The position numbers were made by a program, and so were the translations under genes. DNA of 64,000 nt from Anaerolineaceae bacterium (GTDB lineage Bacteria > Chloroflexota > Anaerolineae > Aggregatilineales > Phototrophicaceae). Below the pieces are notes generated by a model. That model was not told the origin of the DNA. It searched no databases and worked only from the letters and a program-made list of their open reading frames with translations. Below are positions 50,206-59,457 of this stretch, in pieces. Each line of letters opens with the position of its first letter. Position 1 is the stretch's first letter. Location of the stretch: NCBI GenBank assembly GCA_007693385.1, contig REDR01000123.1, forward strand, positions 186,001 through 250,000, read 5' to 3'.

Positions 50206-51369
50206 TCATTCACACTTGCCGATAGTCTGGCATAGTTGTTCGATGTGTAAGCGGTCATGCTGGGCGGTGAATTGCGCCATCTCCAGCAGATTCGTCGGTC
50301 CGAATATGCTGTGACGCGCCGGACGCTTCCAGTGTTCGGGCTGTATGGTATTGATAAACGTGATCGTGCGTTCGCGTTCATCTGCCCATTGATGCGCTAA
50401 CTGCTCGCCTTTCTGCGACGCGCAATCGAATTCATGCGGTGGCGGTGGCGGCTGTGGTTGTGCCAGAAAAGGGTTATCCTCGTCGAGTATCTTCTGTAAA
50501 CGCATTCGCTGGACGGTGGTTTCGCTTTCCAGTAGATGGCTGATGATCTGTATCGGCGACCATTCATCAGGCTCCGGTTGTTGATGCCAATAACGCGGTT
50601 TTATCTCGCTGATAATGCCGAATAACGCGCCGATATTGCCGCGATATTGCGGTACAATCATGTGAGATTGTGCCGCAAGAGGCAACATCCCCTCGAATCG
50701 GTGTTCTGACATCTGCCCGATGAAAAGCTCGATTGTGTTATCTCCGGCCAGATGAAAAGCGCCTGCGCCAATGGTGCGTGCTGGCGAGATGTCATTGTCG
50801 ATTCTGTCACCGATGACAATGACTTCATCCGGTTCAACGCCGATGCGGGCGATTACTTCTGCATAGTAGGGCAGATCAGGCTTGGCGTAGTGCATGTTAT
50901 CGGCATGGGTGATGAAATGAAATAATGGCATCATATCGCCCAATCCGCCCCATTCTAACCGGTTAATGACGGCTTCTAACGGGTAGATAGGGTTGGTGGC
51001 GATAACCAGTGTATAACCGGCATCTGATAATGATTCAATTAGATACGCCGCGTCATCTCTTGGCGTGACAAGTGACTTCAGTTGCGGATATTCTTCAGCG
51101 TAGAATATCGCTAATCCGGCAGTGATGGCATCTATAGTGTACTGAGTTTTCTGAGCGATATTATCGCATAAGCGTCTCATGTTGGACTGCCTGCCGCATG
51201 AATGCGCCCGCATCTTCCTGAGTGCATCACGGTATATCAAGCTGAAAGCTTCGATCTGGAAATATCGCTTGCCGAAAGAATCCATGCGTTGTAAGAACGC
51301 ATGGGTGGCAACCCTGTCATCGTTGAATATGAGGGTATTGTCGAGATCAAGCAGGACGGCTTTAATCAT
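50206..51369 (-). CDS. HAD-family hydrolase fused to a DinB-like domain
   Basis: 387 residues. Residues 1-230 are a HAD phosphatase: motif I LLDLDNTL (Asp8, Asp10), motif II ATNP, motif III Lys in AKPD, motif IV GDRIDNDI. Residues about 235-387 are a DinB/YfiT-like four-helix domain with His in IISHLLESE and TAQHDRLHIEQL as probable metal ligands. The start is the ATG at 51369; the longer frame overlaps the neighbour. It overlaps the upstream Cys-rich gene by 8 bp. Function unknown; phosphatase activity on a small molecule is likely. Confidence 0.8.
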   Translation of the reverse strand: MIKAVLLDLDNTLIFNDDRVATHAFLQRMDSFGKRYFQIEAFSLIYRDALRKMRAHSCGRQSNMRRLCDNIAQKTQYTIDAITAGLAIFYAEEYPQLKSLVTPRDDAAYLIESLSDAGYTLVIATNPIYPLEAVINRLEWGGLGDMMPLFHFITHADNMHYAKPDLPYYAEVIARIGVEPDEVIVIGDRIDNDISPARTIGAGAFHLAGDNTIELFIGQMSEHRFEGMLPLAAQSHMIVPQYRGNIGALFGIISEIKPRYWHQQPEPDEWSPIQIISHLLESETTVQRMRLQKILDEDNPFLAQPQPPPPPHEFDCASQKGEQLAHQWADERERTITFINTIQPEHWKRPARHSIFGPTNLLEMAQFTAQHDRLHIEQLCQTIGKCE

Positions 51370-51733
51370 TGTCGGTGTCTGGCTTATCGTTTTCCAGAGC
51401 TTGACGAAACAGATCAAGCCCTGGCCGTTCCTCGATGTCTTTGGGGCATCCTACATACGGGTCTTCGATAGGAATGTTGTGCTTTATGCAGTGAGCGCTA
51501 ACTTCTAATTTGCGTCCGAAGCCCATGAATCGCGTTGTGATGGTCAGCTTGAGGCGCATATACGGGCTGGCATTGGCATTGAGGATGTCGGGAACGGGGC
51601 ATTTGGCGCAATCTTCGGGACGCCAGCGAAATGAATCTGGATTGCCTTTGACGAGCCGACACTCTTGTATGTTGCGCCCTCTATGATAATCCTCAAAATA
51701 ATGTTTGCACTCTCTACCATCTGGTGTACGCAT
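51362..51733 (-). CDS. Conserved-looking cysteine-rich protein, unknown function
   Basis: 123 residues with six Cys: RECKHYF, QECRLVKGN, EDCAKCPVPD, AHCIKHN and VGCPKDIEE. The CxxC-like spacing suggests metal or cluster binding, possibly zinc. No family recognised. It overlaps the HAD-DinB gene by 8 bp, so they are translated together. It sits 25 bp after the DinG gene stop region on the same strand. Not a fragment: it has clear start and stop and no internal break. Confidence 0.65.
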   Translation of the reverse strand: MRTPDGRECKHYFEDYHRGRNIQECRLVKGNPDSFRWRPEDCAKCPVPDILNANASPYMRLKLTITTRFMGFGRKLEVSAHCIKHNIPIEDPYVGCPKDIEERPGLDLFRQALENDKPDTDND

Positions 51734-51758
51734 AGAAAAATCCTGTATCCACGTTTGT

Positions 51759-54530
51759 TTAGTCGTCTTGCGTTCTGTTGATCCAGTGCGATGCGATTTC
51801 GCCTAGTTTTGACAATTCAGCATCCTCAATGGTGCAATCTGGTAAAGCATCTATGAAAGACGCGCCGTACCGCTTTGTACGAATACGTCCATCCATTACC
51901 ACGATCACCCCACGATCAGTCTGTCGTCGTATCAATCGGCCAAAACCTTGACGAAACATCAGCACCGCATCGGGGAGGTTGTACTCGTCAAACGGATTGC
52001 TGTACGTCTCAGCACGGGCGGAGAAAATCGGGTCAGTCGGCACGGAGAAGGGTAGGCGTGTGATGATGAGAGCGCTCAGGTCATCGCCCGGGATATCCAC
52101 ACCTTCCCAGAAACTTTTTGTTCCCAGCAGGACAGCGCGTTCATCCGCTTTGAAGCCTTCCAGAAGCGCATGGCGGCTCGTACCGTCCGACTGATTATAT
52201 ACGGTAATATCACCCAGAGTCAGGCGTGGCGTGATAGCCTGTGCGGTTTGCCGTAACTGGCTATAGCTGGTGAACAACACCATCACGCGCCCATTGAGCG
52301 CCGCCGCCAATTCGATGATACTTTTCTCGACTGCTTGCTGGTATTTGTTGCGATCAGTCGGCTCCGGTACATCACGGGGGATAAAAATCAGCGTAGATTG
52401 CTGATAGTCGAATGGTGAGCCAACGTCGAGAGTCGGCACGGCCTCCGCTTCCAACCGCGACTGGATAAACTGAAAATCGTCGTGTGTCTTGAGCGTGGCA
52501 CTGGTCAAGATGACCGATGATTTCTCATCCCAGATGTATTCACGCATTAATTTCCCGACGTGTAGCGGCGCACAATGCGCCGTCGGCGACTCCGCGCCTT
52601 GCGGGAAGCTCATCCAGTAAATCTCGTTAGCTTGCGGGTCTTGTATCAGGTGATCGAGCAGATCGACGCTCTTCTTCAATCTTTCCACGCTCATATTGAT
52701 GTCTGAGATATGCGCAGTAACCGCCGCAGAACCCGTCATCTTGTTCAAGAATTTACGCAGGCGTTCCAGTGCGCTAATCAACACAGTGAAATATTCCGAC
52801 AGGTTACGCCATGTCACCTGAATTGTACCAAACGCTGGTTTGTTGCGATAAGATTGGTCAATACGAACCAGCATGACGAATTCATTACGATCCCCACGCA
52901 TACTTTTCAGGAATTTGCCGATCTGCCGGAACAGCGCGTGAATATGCGCCGCCATATCGCCAACCGCCTCGCTGATGCTTTGCACAAATGCTTCGAGCTT
53001 GATCGCCTCTTTGTGATCTGCTTCCGCCCGCACGGTATTCAGTACATCACGTAACAGACCGCGTGACGTGTCGCCGAGAAACGTAAGCTGATGGTTGAGT
53101 TCGTTAGCGTCGATGCGTCCACTCAAACCGTAGGTGATTGCGCTTTCTAGCTGATGCGCCTCGTCGATGATTAGATACTGATAAGGTGGCAATACTTTAT
53201 TCTGTGAGCGAGCATCGGCGATCAAAAGCGCGTGATTGACAATGAGGATATTGGCGTTTTCCGCCGCACGCCGCGCACGGCAAAATGGTGTATCGAAATC
53301 ACCGCCATCACAGGCGGAATCGCTTGATCCATCATCAGCGCTAACCATTGCCCACACGCCATGCTCACTGCCGCGTAGATTAACTTCGCCTTTATCGCCG
53401 CTATTGGGTTGTAACTGCCACACGAGCAGTTTTGCCAGCGTGCGGGCTTCCAAGATACTGGTGCCACGCCGTCGCAAAGCCATTTGCAGGCGCTTGGGCG
53501 ATATGTAGTTGCCGCGCCCCTTCATAACCCGCGCCGTAAACGGAATACCCAGCGCGTCACGTAGTTGCGGAATGGTGTCGTTGATGAGTTGTTCTTGCAA
53601 ATTGATGGTGTTGGTCGAGATGACCACACGTTCGCCAGTTTCAACAGCCCATAAGATGGCCGGCAACAGATAGCCTATAGATTTGCCGGTGCCTGTGCCG
53701 GCCTCTACGATTAAATGTTGATTGTGCGCCAGAGCGCTAGTTATCGCCTGCGCCATCACTAACTGTTGACCGCGATGCTGAAATCCGGTGATACGCTCGT
53801 GAAATATCCCGTTCTCGCCGATGTAATGCGACACATCCGACAGATCGAGCACGCCAACCGACGGAGCGATGTTCTGGTCTATCTCATCCTGTGCGTATTC
53901 ATGAATCCCTGACGGCTTCGCGGCCTGCCGCGTTATCGCCTGATCTTCCTGCGCCGCCTTAAATGTGATGGCTGTTCCCCAACTCAGGCCATCAGATAGC
54001 GCAATGATCTGATCTAATACCGTCGCCGGAAGCGTGGTTAGCTCTTTCCACAGCGCCCAATAGAGTAGGGCGGTGGCACGAGCGTCATCTAACGCTCGGT
54101 GAGCATGTTCTAGATCAATGTCAAAATGGCTGGTCAAACTATTGAGATTGTAGCGCGGCGCTGTAGGCAACAAGATAGCGGCTAAATCATACGTGTCGAT
54201 GGAGACATTGTTCCGCAGGATGCCGTGACGTTGTTGCAGAAAGCCCATGTCAAAGGCGACATTATGCGCGATAACCGGCGCATCACCAACAAAAGCGGCA
54301 ATCTGTGGTAGGGCGGAGTCAATGCTTGGTGCACCGTTGATGTCCTCCTGCCGGATTCCGGTCAGGTGAGTGACTTTGCTGGGTATGGACACACCCGGGT
54401 TAATCATCGTGCTGAATTCAGCGATTATTTCGCCATCTTTTATGCGGACTGCGCCCACTTCTATGATGTGGTCGTTTTTAACGTCCAGTCCGGTTGTCTC
54501 TAGGTCTAGGGCGACGAGTTCGCCGCGCAT
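51759..54530 (-). CDS. DinG-family helicase with N-terminal DnaQ-like 3'-5' exonuclease
   Basis: 923 residues from the ATG at 54530 with GGAG 6 bp upstream; a TTG at 54566 is weaker. Residues about 1-180 are a DEDDh exonuclease: ALDLETTGL, HNVAFDMGF and HRALDDARAT. Residues about 260-923 are an XPD/DinG-type superfamily 2 helicase with Walker A EAGTGTGKSIGYL and DEAH box IIDEAHQLES. Only two Cys fall in the Fe-S region, so no [4Fe-4S] cluster is expected. DNA repair or R-loop removal is the family role. Resembles the B. subtilis DinG layout. Confidence 0.88.
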   Translation of the reverse strand: MRGELVALDLETTGLDVKNDHIIEVGAVRIKDGEIIAEFSTMINPGVSIPSKVTHLTGIRQEDINGAPSIDSALPQIAAFVGDAPVIAHNVAFDMGFLQQRHGILRNNVSIDTYDLAAILLPTAPRYNLNSLTSHFDIDLEHAHRALDDARATALLYWALWKELTTLPATVLDQIIALSDGLSWGTAITFKAAQEDQAITRQAAKPSGIHEYAQDEIDQNIAPSVGVLDLSDVSHYIGENGIFHERITGFQHRGQQLVMAQAITSALAHNQHLIVEAGTGTGKSIGYLLPAILWAVETGERVVISTNTINLQEQLINDTIPQLRDALGIPFTARVMKGRGNYISPKRLQMALRRRGTSILEARTLAKLLVWQLQPNSGDKGEVNLRGSEHGVWAMVSADDGSSDSACDGGDFDTPFCRARRAAENANILIVNHALLIADARSQNKVLPPYQYLIIDEAHQLESAITYGLSGRIDANELNHQLTFLGDTSRGLLRDVLNTVRAEADHKEAIKLEAFVQSISEAVGDMAAHIHALFRQIGKFLKSMRGDRNEFVMLVRIDQSYRNKPAFGTIQVTWRNLSEYFTVLISALERLRKFLNKMTGSAAVTAHISDINMSVERLKKSVDLLDHLIQDPQANEIYWMSFPQGAESPTAHCAPLHVGKLMREYIWDEKSSVILTSATLKTHDDFQFIQSRLEAEAVPTLDVGSPFDYQQSTLIFIPRDVPEPTDRNKYQQAVEKSIIELAAALNGRVMVLFTSYSQLRQTAQAITPRLTLGDITVYNQSDGTSRHALLEGFKADERAVLLGTKSFWEGVDIPGDDLSALIITRLPFSVPTDPIFSARAETYSNPFDEYNLPDAVLMFRQGFGRLIRRQTDRGVIVVMDGRIRTKRYGASFIDALPDCTIEDAELSKLGEIASHWINRTQDD

Positions 54531-54611
54531 GGGCTTCTCCGATCTCGTTGGGTTAGTGTCAGGCAAGTATACGTGATTGCACGGCGTGGTACAAGTAAAT
54601 GCGGTTGATTT

Positions 54612-54643
54612 ATAAAAGCCCCCGCGCTTTGGGCGGGGGGCTT
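54612..54643 (-). terminator. Intrinsic terminator of the PstS-like gene
   Basis: AAGCCCCCGC (54616-54625) pairs with GCGGGGGGCTT (54633-54643), one bulge. On the minus strand a T-rich tail follows (TTTTATAAAT). It is 29 bp after the stop at 54672. Confidence 0.75.
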
Positions 54644-54671
54644 AAGTGTTGATCTTGGTGTGCGTGCGAGT

Positions 54672-56639
54672 TTACTCGTTGTCCGTCAGCAGATCGAACG
54701 GAAGCGATGGCGCAAAGTCACGCGGCGGCAAAGAGTCTACAGTGGGCGGCGGTGTCGGCGCGGCTTCCGCTTCTACGAACGCGACTTCGAGACGTTCACG
54801 AATGACGGATAAATCACCAAAATTGAGTCCGGTCAAACCGCCGGACGCGAACAGTGAGTAGCTGGAGTCTTGAAACAAATACCAGACGAAGCTCTGTACT
54901 TCAGGGCGCGTTAACGCTGACTGATTAATGATCAGATTGCCGCGCAAGGTATACGGATATGAGCCGTCCCCGATTGTCTCGATGCTCGGCGTCACACATT
55001 CGCCATCAGCCCGAATGCTGATTAACCGGATATTATCCGGACGCACTTCTTCGATGTTCTCGTAGTCGATCCAACTCATGTAAGTCAGACCGCCGCGAAC
55101 GTTACCGACTGCCGCCGCACGATAAGCGGGATCATTGCGGCGCTCGGCCACATCCAGCCGTTCCGGTAGCGATAAACCATCATCGGTAGTTAGCAGGATG
55201 TCCGTGTAATCCACACTGCCCAGATTCGGCGCGACCAGTATCAAGTCGGCGGCGGGGAAGTCGGGATCAACGTCAACCCAGCTAGTCGGCACATCGCTAG
55301 AGCTACCCCAGATCATCTGGACTTGTTCACGTGTCAGGCAATCGGGGAAGTCATCCAATGCGAAGTCATCATCAGCCTCTTCGTCGGGCGTCGCGTTACC
55401 AACCAGAATGGCCGCCTGTGCGCCAATGTCGAACGTCAACGGCGAGACAGCGTTATTCTGACATATTGTGATCTCTTCTTCGGTCAAATCACGGTTGATA
55501 GCGACAATATCCAATTCGCCATTGCAGAAACGCCGAATAGCGGCAGTCTGACCGTCAATCGCCAACTCTGCGGAGATCGTCGGGTATTCAGCATTGAATG
55601 TCGCTGTTGTACTCTGCGCGTATGTCGCCAACGAAGCCGCGCCGCCCATCGTGAATACGCCGAATACATCGTCCGGAATCTGGAAAGCGACCAGATCGCG
55701 GCTGAATTGGCGTCCGTCTTCGGCCTCACCGCGCAATATAGCCGCGTTGAGCGCATACGTGTCTTCCGATGGCGGCGTATAACCGGCATCGACCAGCGCG
55801 GGCACGGCTTCCTCACTGACGATTAAGCTCAGCAGTTCATTGCCCTCGGCGACCTCTGCCGTATTGACATAGAGCAGAAGCGGATTGAAGAAAGCGTATT
55901 CGCCGGTTTCGGCGGTGGCTGTCTCCGGCGTGATGCAACGGTTGAGATCAGGATTGCGAATTTGTACGACCTGCACGCCGTCATCAGTGCTGACATCGGT
56001 GCCAGATACCACGCCAATCGCACCCTCTGTACTGGCGACAGCGGCGATCACGGCGGCATTATCTGCTTCAGTCTGCACGTCGCCGCGCAAGCCAAAGCCC
56101 TCTAGTTGTGCATCCAGCAGACCATAAACAACACTGTTTTCATCCGGCGTGATGAGGGTTAACGGCACATTGGTTAGTGTTTCGAGGCCAATTTGCGCCC
56201 AGTCATCAATTCTATCTTGCGAGCTGGGGGCGAATAGCGTATTGATCTGATTCGGCGTCAGGCACGACGCGAACGTTAGATCAGGATGTATGACGAAGGT
56301 CAGCACGTTATAACCGATGAGATATTCGGCATAGCTGATGCCGTTATTCTGACAGAGCAATTCTTCTTCAACAGAAATCGGGCGGATCGCGCCGGCGACA
56401 GGTGCTTGAGCATCACATAGCGCATTAAATCCGCTACTAGTTCCGACGATGTTAGCGGCGGGCGATGCGAAATCATTGGCTTCGGCGATAGCTTCAACCG
56501 CAGAGATCACAATACGCGATCCGCTTATTGCCAGTTCATCACTAGACGAATCATCATCTTGCTGGGCAAAAACGATCATAGTACCAAAAAAAAGCGATAG
56601 GAGTAGCAAAGAACGTACTCCTCGCACAATCATTTTCAT
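54672..56639 (-). CDS. Secreted tandem-duplicated PstS-like substrate-binding protein
   Basis: 655 residues. A signal peptide (1-25, LLLLSLFFGTMIVFA) exports it; AAGGGAG precedes the ATG. Two periplasmic-binding (PBP2/PstS) modules follow, about 35-310 and 320-625. Both halves repeat the same landmarks: EEELLCQNN versus EEITICQNN, and CLTPNQ versus CLTREQ, about 20-50 residues later. The C-terminus is a Pro-rich acidic tail (TPPPTVDSLPP). No ABC permease or ATPase is nearby, so it may be a binding or scavenging protein. Confidence 0.8.
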   Translation of the reverse strand: MKMIVRGVRSLLLLSLFFGTMIVFAQQDDDSSSDELAISGSRIVISAVEAIAEANDFASPAANIVGTSSGFNALCDAQAPVAGAIRPISVEEELLCQNNGISYAEYLIGYNVLTFVIHPDLTFASCLTPNQINTLFAPSSQDRIDDWAQIGLETLTNVPLTLITPDENSVVYGLLDAQLEGFGLRGDVQTEADNAAVIAAVASTEGAIGVVSGTDVSTDDGVQVVQIRNPDLNRCITPETATAETGEYAFFNPLLLYVNTAEVAEGNELLSLIVSEEAVPALVDAGYTPPSEDTYALNAAILRGEAEDGRQFSRDLVAFQIPDDVFGVFTMGGAASLATYAQSTTATFNAEYPTISAELAIDGQTAAIRRFCNGELDIVAINRDLTEEEITICQNNAVSPLTFDIGAQAAILVGNATPDEEADDDFALDDFPDCLTREQVQMIWGSSSDVPTSWVDVDPDFPAADLILVAPNLGSVDYTDILLTTDDGLSLPERLDVAERRNDPAYRAAAVGNVRGGLTYMSWIDYENIEEVRPDNIRLISIRADGECVTPSIETIGDGSYPYTLRGNLIINQSALTRPEVQSFVWYLFQDSSYSLFASGGLTGLNFGDLSVIRERLEVAFVEAEAAPTPPPTVDSLPPRDFAPSLPFDLLTDNE

Positions 56640-56742
56640 CAGGCTCTCCCTTACCAGTGCGAGACACGTTATAATAGAAGTCGAAAAAAAGATTGTACAT
56701 GGGCTTGTTTAATTGTCCAGTCGAAATCGTTAGGGGTGGCTT

Positions 56743-57138
56743 ATGTCGGGCGAAGAAAAGACCATTTTTGAGCAAGTTGGCGGAGCGCAGACTTTCCAAC
56801 ATCTGGTTGATGTATTCTATGCGAAAGTAGAAGCGGATGCGGCGTTACGCGCTATTTTCCCCGCCGACCTTGAACCGGGCAAACGCTGGCAATTCTTATT
56901 CCTACAGCAATTCTTCGGCGGCCCCTCCGACTATCTAGCAGAACGCGGGCATCCGCGCCTACGTATGCGCCACATGCCATATCCGATTGATGAAACAGCA
57001 CGGGATCGCTGGTTACAATATATGCTAGAAGCGATTGACGAAGTAGGCATCGCAGAACCAGCACGCTCGGTCATGCGCGAATACTTTGATCGCGGTTCAT
57101 CTTTCATGATTAACCGATATGCGCCGGATGAGTCCTGA
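56743..57138 (+). CDS. Truncated hemoglobin, group II
   Basis: 131 residues of the 2-on-2 globin fold. The proximal His77 is in RMRHMPYPI; Tyr26 (B10), Phe39 (CD1) and Trp93 (G8 in ARDRWLQYM) fit group II. It binds oxygen or NO in the cytoplasm. It overlaps the following membrane gene by one base (TGATG). Possible roles in NO detoxification or redox are inferred from the family. Confidence 0.92.
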   Translation: MSGEEKTIFEQVGGAQTFQHLVDVFYAKVEADAALRAIFPADLEPGKRWQFLFLQQFFGGPSDYLAERGHPRLRMRHMPYPIDETARDRWLQYMLEAIDEVGIAEPARSVMREYFDRGSSFMINRYAPDES

Positions 57139-57506
57139 TGCCGAAAAATAAAAAACAGCCGGATGAGAGCCAATCGTTTCTTGACTCGTTGCTCGCATTC
57201 CCACGTACGACGCGGATCATCATAGCCGCAGTATTCGCGCTCGCCCTCACACTGGCGATTAGTCCGGTGATTGATCGCATCTATCTGGGATATTTCTTCA
57301 CGGAGGACACGCGATCACTTCCAGCTTTGATCTCCGGCGGGGCAGGGCTTTTGATGTATGGCGCGGGTTGGTTATTATTGGTGGGGATGGTTGGAGAACA
57401 ACCGACGGGCAAACGTTTGCTCCGGATTTATTTACTGGTCGGTATACTCTCGTTGCTGATTATACTGGCGTGGGCGGTTCGTTTGGTGATACTAGGTGGC
57501 TTGTAG
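57138..57506 (+). CDS. Small three-TM membrane protein
   Basis: 122 residues. A basic N-terminus precedes TM helices at about 27-48, 63-84 and 96-118. No recognised family. It is translationally coupled to the globin and 18 bp from the lipoprotein, so the three probably share a transcript. Confidence 0.65.
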   Translation: MPKNKKQPDESQSFLDSLLAFPRTTRIIIAAVFALALTLAISPVIDRIYLGYFFTEDTRSLPALISGGAGLLMYGAGWLLLVGMVGEQPTGKRLLRIYLLVGILSLLIILAWAVRLVILGGL

Positions 57507-57524
57507 GTTATGGAGAATATCCCG

Positions 57525-58133
57525 ATGCGTTATGTGATGATGATAGCAGTAATATTGCTGATGAGCGCTTGTCAGACAGAATCAAACGATGAGATTGAAC
57601 CAGAAATGCCGGATCAAGTCGAAGTTATCACGGAAACGCCGGAAGCTCCCCCCGACGAACCATCGCAACCGACAGCCACCCCACAGGTGATCGAGCGTCA
57701 GCCACTGCCGCCAACATGGACGCCAACACCACGTCCGGGCGAAGACGGAGAGATCGACGATGAATCCGCGCAGACGACAGGTGCGTTACTCTCGCGTCCG
57801 ACGGGCGAATGGACGCCGGTTTTCATCCCGACACGCTCCCCAGCTTGCGGTGATTTTCGCGCACAGATTCCCGAACAGCGTCTCGTGTTGATGGATGATG
57901 TCGCATCAGCATCATGGAATCCGATGGCGGGCGCGATGCTGTACCGTTACGTGATATTCGACGATGATGAAGAGATCATCTACGAGCGCTTGATCGAAGA
58001 ATCGCAACACACGGTCAGCGCAAGCATATTTCCCTTTGAAGGCGTTTTTGGATGGTTCGTCGAACCACTTGATCCGATTGGCTTCGTAATGTGTGCGCCG
58101 CAGGGCGATCTTTTCTTCGTTGAAGCACCGTAG
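57525..58133 (+). CDS. Predicted lipoprotein
   Basis: 202 residues from the ATG at 57525; GGAG 9 bp upstream. The signal MRYVMMIAVILLMSAC ends in a lipobox (L-M-S-A-C). The next ~75 residues are acidic and Pro/Thr-rich (a stalk). The C-terminal ~100 residues form a compact beta-like domain (PACGDFRAQIPEQRLVLMDDV) with two Cys. No family recognised. It is the last gene before the convergent thyX cluster. Confidence 0.65.
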   Translation: MRYVMMIAVILLMSACQTESNDEIEPEMPDQVEVITETPEAPPDEPSQPTATPQVIERQPLPPTWTPTPRPGEDGEIDDESAQTTGALLSRPTGEWTPVFIPTRSPACGDFRAQIPEQRLVLMDDVASASWNPMAGAMLYRYVIFDDDEEIIYERLIEESQHTVSASIFPFEGVFGWFVEPLDPIGFVMCAPQGDLFFVEAP

Positions 58134-58148
58134 CAGGCGGTTTATGCT

Positions 58149-58862
58149 TTACACGGCCAATATGAACTGCTCAAAGGCTTCCGCCGTCCACGGTAGCGCT
58201 GGTTTGAAGAAATGCTTATAAATCGCCTCCGCATAAACACGGATTTCGTACTGGGCGTCCGATGCCATGCGTAGTTTCAAGAAGTGCATCAGATTATGCG
58301 CATCTACTTTGACGACCCATGTATAGTACACGCTGAAACCGGGCAGGAATAATCGCGCCTGTTCGCGTGATACGCCGCTATCGAGCGCCCTTTGATATAG
58401 CGTAAAGCTATTCTCGTAATGCTCAATCAGCGCATCGGTCAATACACGATTCTCGGCATCTGTGACCGTTCCTTCGCTGGCCTGCTTATTATCTTTAGCC
58501 TGCCTGCGCCATACGTCCGGCACGTAGAAGTCGTTCTCCTCAAACGGGGTATACCTTCCGGACTGGGCATTAAAATTCCAGACTCGATGTCGCGCCCATT
58601 GCCACCATGTCACAAGCGGCGCACGGACGCGAAATTTGAATTCGACCATCTCGAAGGGCGATGTATGACGATGTTTCATCAGATAGAACAGCAATTTTTT
58701 GTCGCGCTCTTCGCCTTTGCTCTCACCTAGAAAGCTGACCCGCGCCGCATTGACAATCGCCATATCACCGCTTACACTATTAGCCGGATGAGGCATCATG
58801 TCAACCAGTTCTATCCACCCTTTATCGAGCAGGTCAACCCGCTTGCCAATTATTTCTTCCAT
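58149..58862 (-). CDS. thyX: Flavin-dependent thymidylate synthase ThyX
   Basis: 237 residues. The ThyX signature RHR-x7-S is RHR at 91-93 and Ser101 (RHRVWNFNAQSGRY). It makes dTMP from dUMP using FAD and NADPH. It replaces thymidylate synthase ThyA. Position: last of the yebC-ruvC-ruvA-thyX run, 12 bp after ruvA, so DNA repair and dTMP supply are linked. Confidence 0.96.
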   Translation of the reverse strand: MEEIIGKRVDLLDKGWIELVDMMPHPANSVSGDMAIVNAARVSFLGESKGEERDKKLLFYLMKHRHTSPFEMVEFKFRVRAPLVTWWQWARHRVWNFNAQSGRYTPFEENDFYVPDVWRRQAKDNKQASEGTVTDAENRVLTDALIEHYENSFTLYQRALDSGVSREQARLFLPGFSVYYTWVVKVDAHNLMHFLKLRMASDAQYEIRVYAEAIYKHFFKPALPWTAEAFEQFILAV

Positions 58863-58874
58863 GACGACCTCCGT

Positions 58875-59447
58875 TTAGCCGAAAAATTGCAATGCCATCC
58901 GCAGACGTTCCTCGATGTCATCGGGCGCATCAAGCGGCAACGACTGGATAGCGGATTGTGCTTCTACGACGCTATACCCGAGCGCGATTAAACTGTCGAA
59001 TACATCGCTATTGACATCATCAAACGCGGCGATGGGTACTTCATCTAATCCGACTTTGAGCTTATCTTTCAGTTCAAACAGAATTTTCTGCGCGGTCTTT
59101 TTGCCAATACCCGGCACTCGCGTCAATAACTCGGCTCGTTCGCTGGCTACTGCGTTACGCAGATTATCGCCGCCAAGCGTACCAAGAATCGATAGCGCGA
59201 CTTTCGGCCCGATACCGGAAACGGTGAGTAGTGTCTCGAATAGGCGGCGCTCCTGTGGCGTCTTGAAACCATAAAGCGTTAGCGAGTCCTCGCGCACGAC
59301 CAGATGAGTGTGCAAGAAGATTTCGCTTCCTGAACTGATCGCCTGTACCGAGTCCGGCACGAACACTTTATAGCCGATGTCGTTGAGAACGACAACTAGA
59401 AAATCATCACTATTGGATGCCACAATCCCGCGAATACTTGCGATCAT
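58875..59447 (-). CDS. ruvA: Holliday junction helicase subunit RuvA
   Basis: 190 residues, standard length. It binds Holliday junctions and loads RuvB. The N-terminal OB domain has MIASIRGIV and YGFKTPQERRLFETLL; the helix-hairpin-helix segments include VSGIGPKVALSIL and VPGIGKKTAQKILFEL. The C-terminal three-helix domain that contacts RuvB starts near residue 145. It follows ruvC by 10 bp; ruvB is not in the window. Confidence 0.95.
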   Translation of the reverse strand: MIASIRGIVASNSDDFLVVVLNDIGYKVFVPDSVQAISSGSEIFLHTHLVVREDSLTLYGFKTPQERRLFETLLTVSGIGPKVALSILGTLGGDNLRNAVASERAELLTRVPGIGKKTAQKILFELKDKLKVGLDEVPIAAFDDVNSDVFDSLIALGYSVVEAQSAIQSLPLDAPDDIEERLRMALQFFG

Positions 59448-59457
59448 GATATGATCC

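Noticed and set aside
51759-54530. Fe-S cluster helicase of the E. coli DinG type
   Set aside because: Only two Cys occur between Walker A and the DEAH box, and an exonuclease domain precedes, as in the cluster-free DinG of Gram-positive bacteria.
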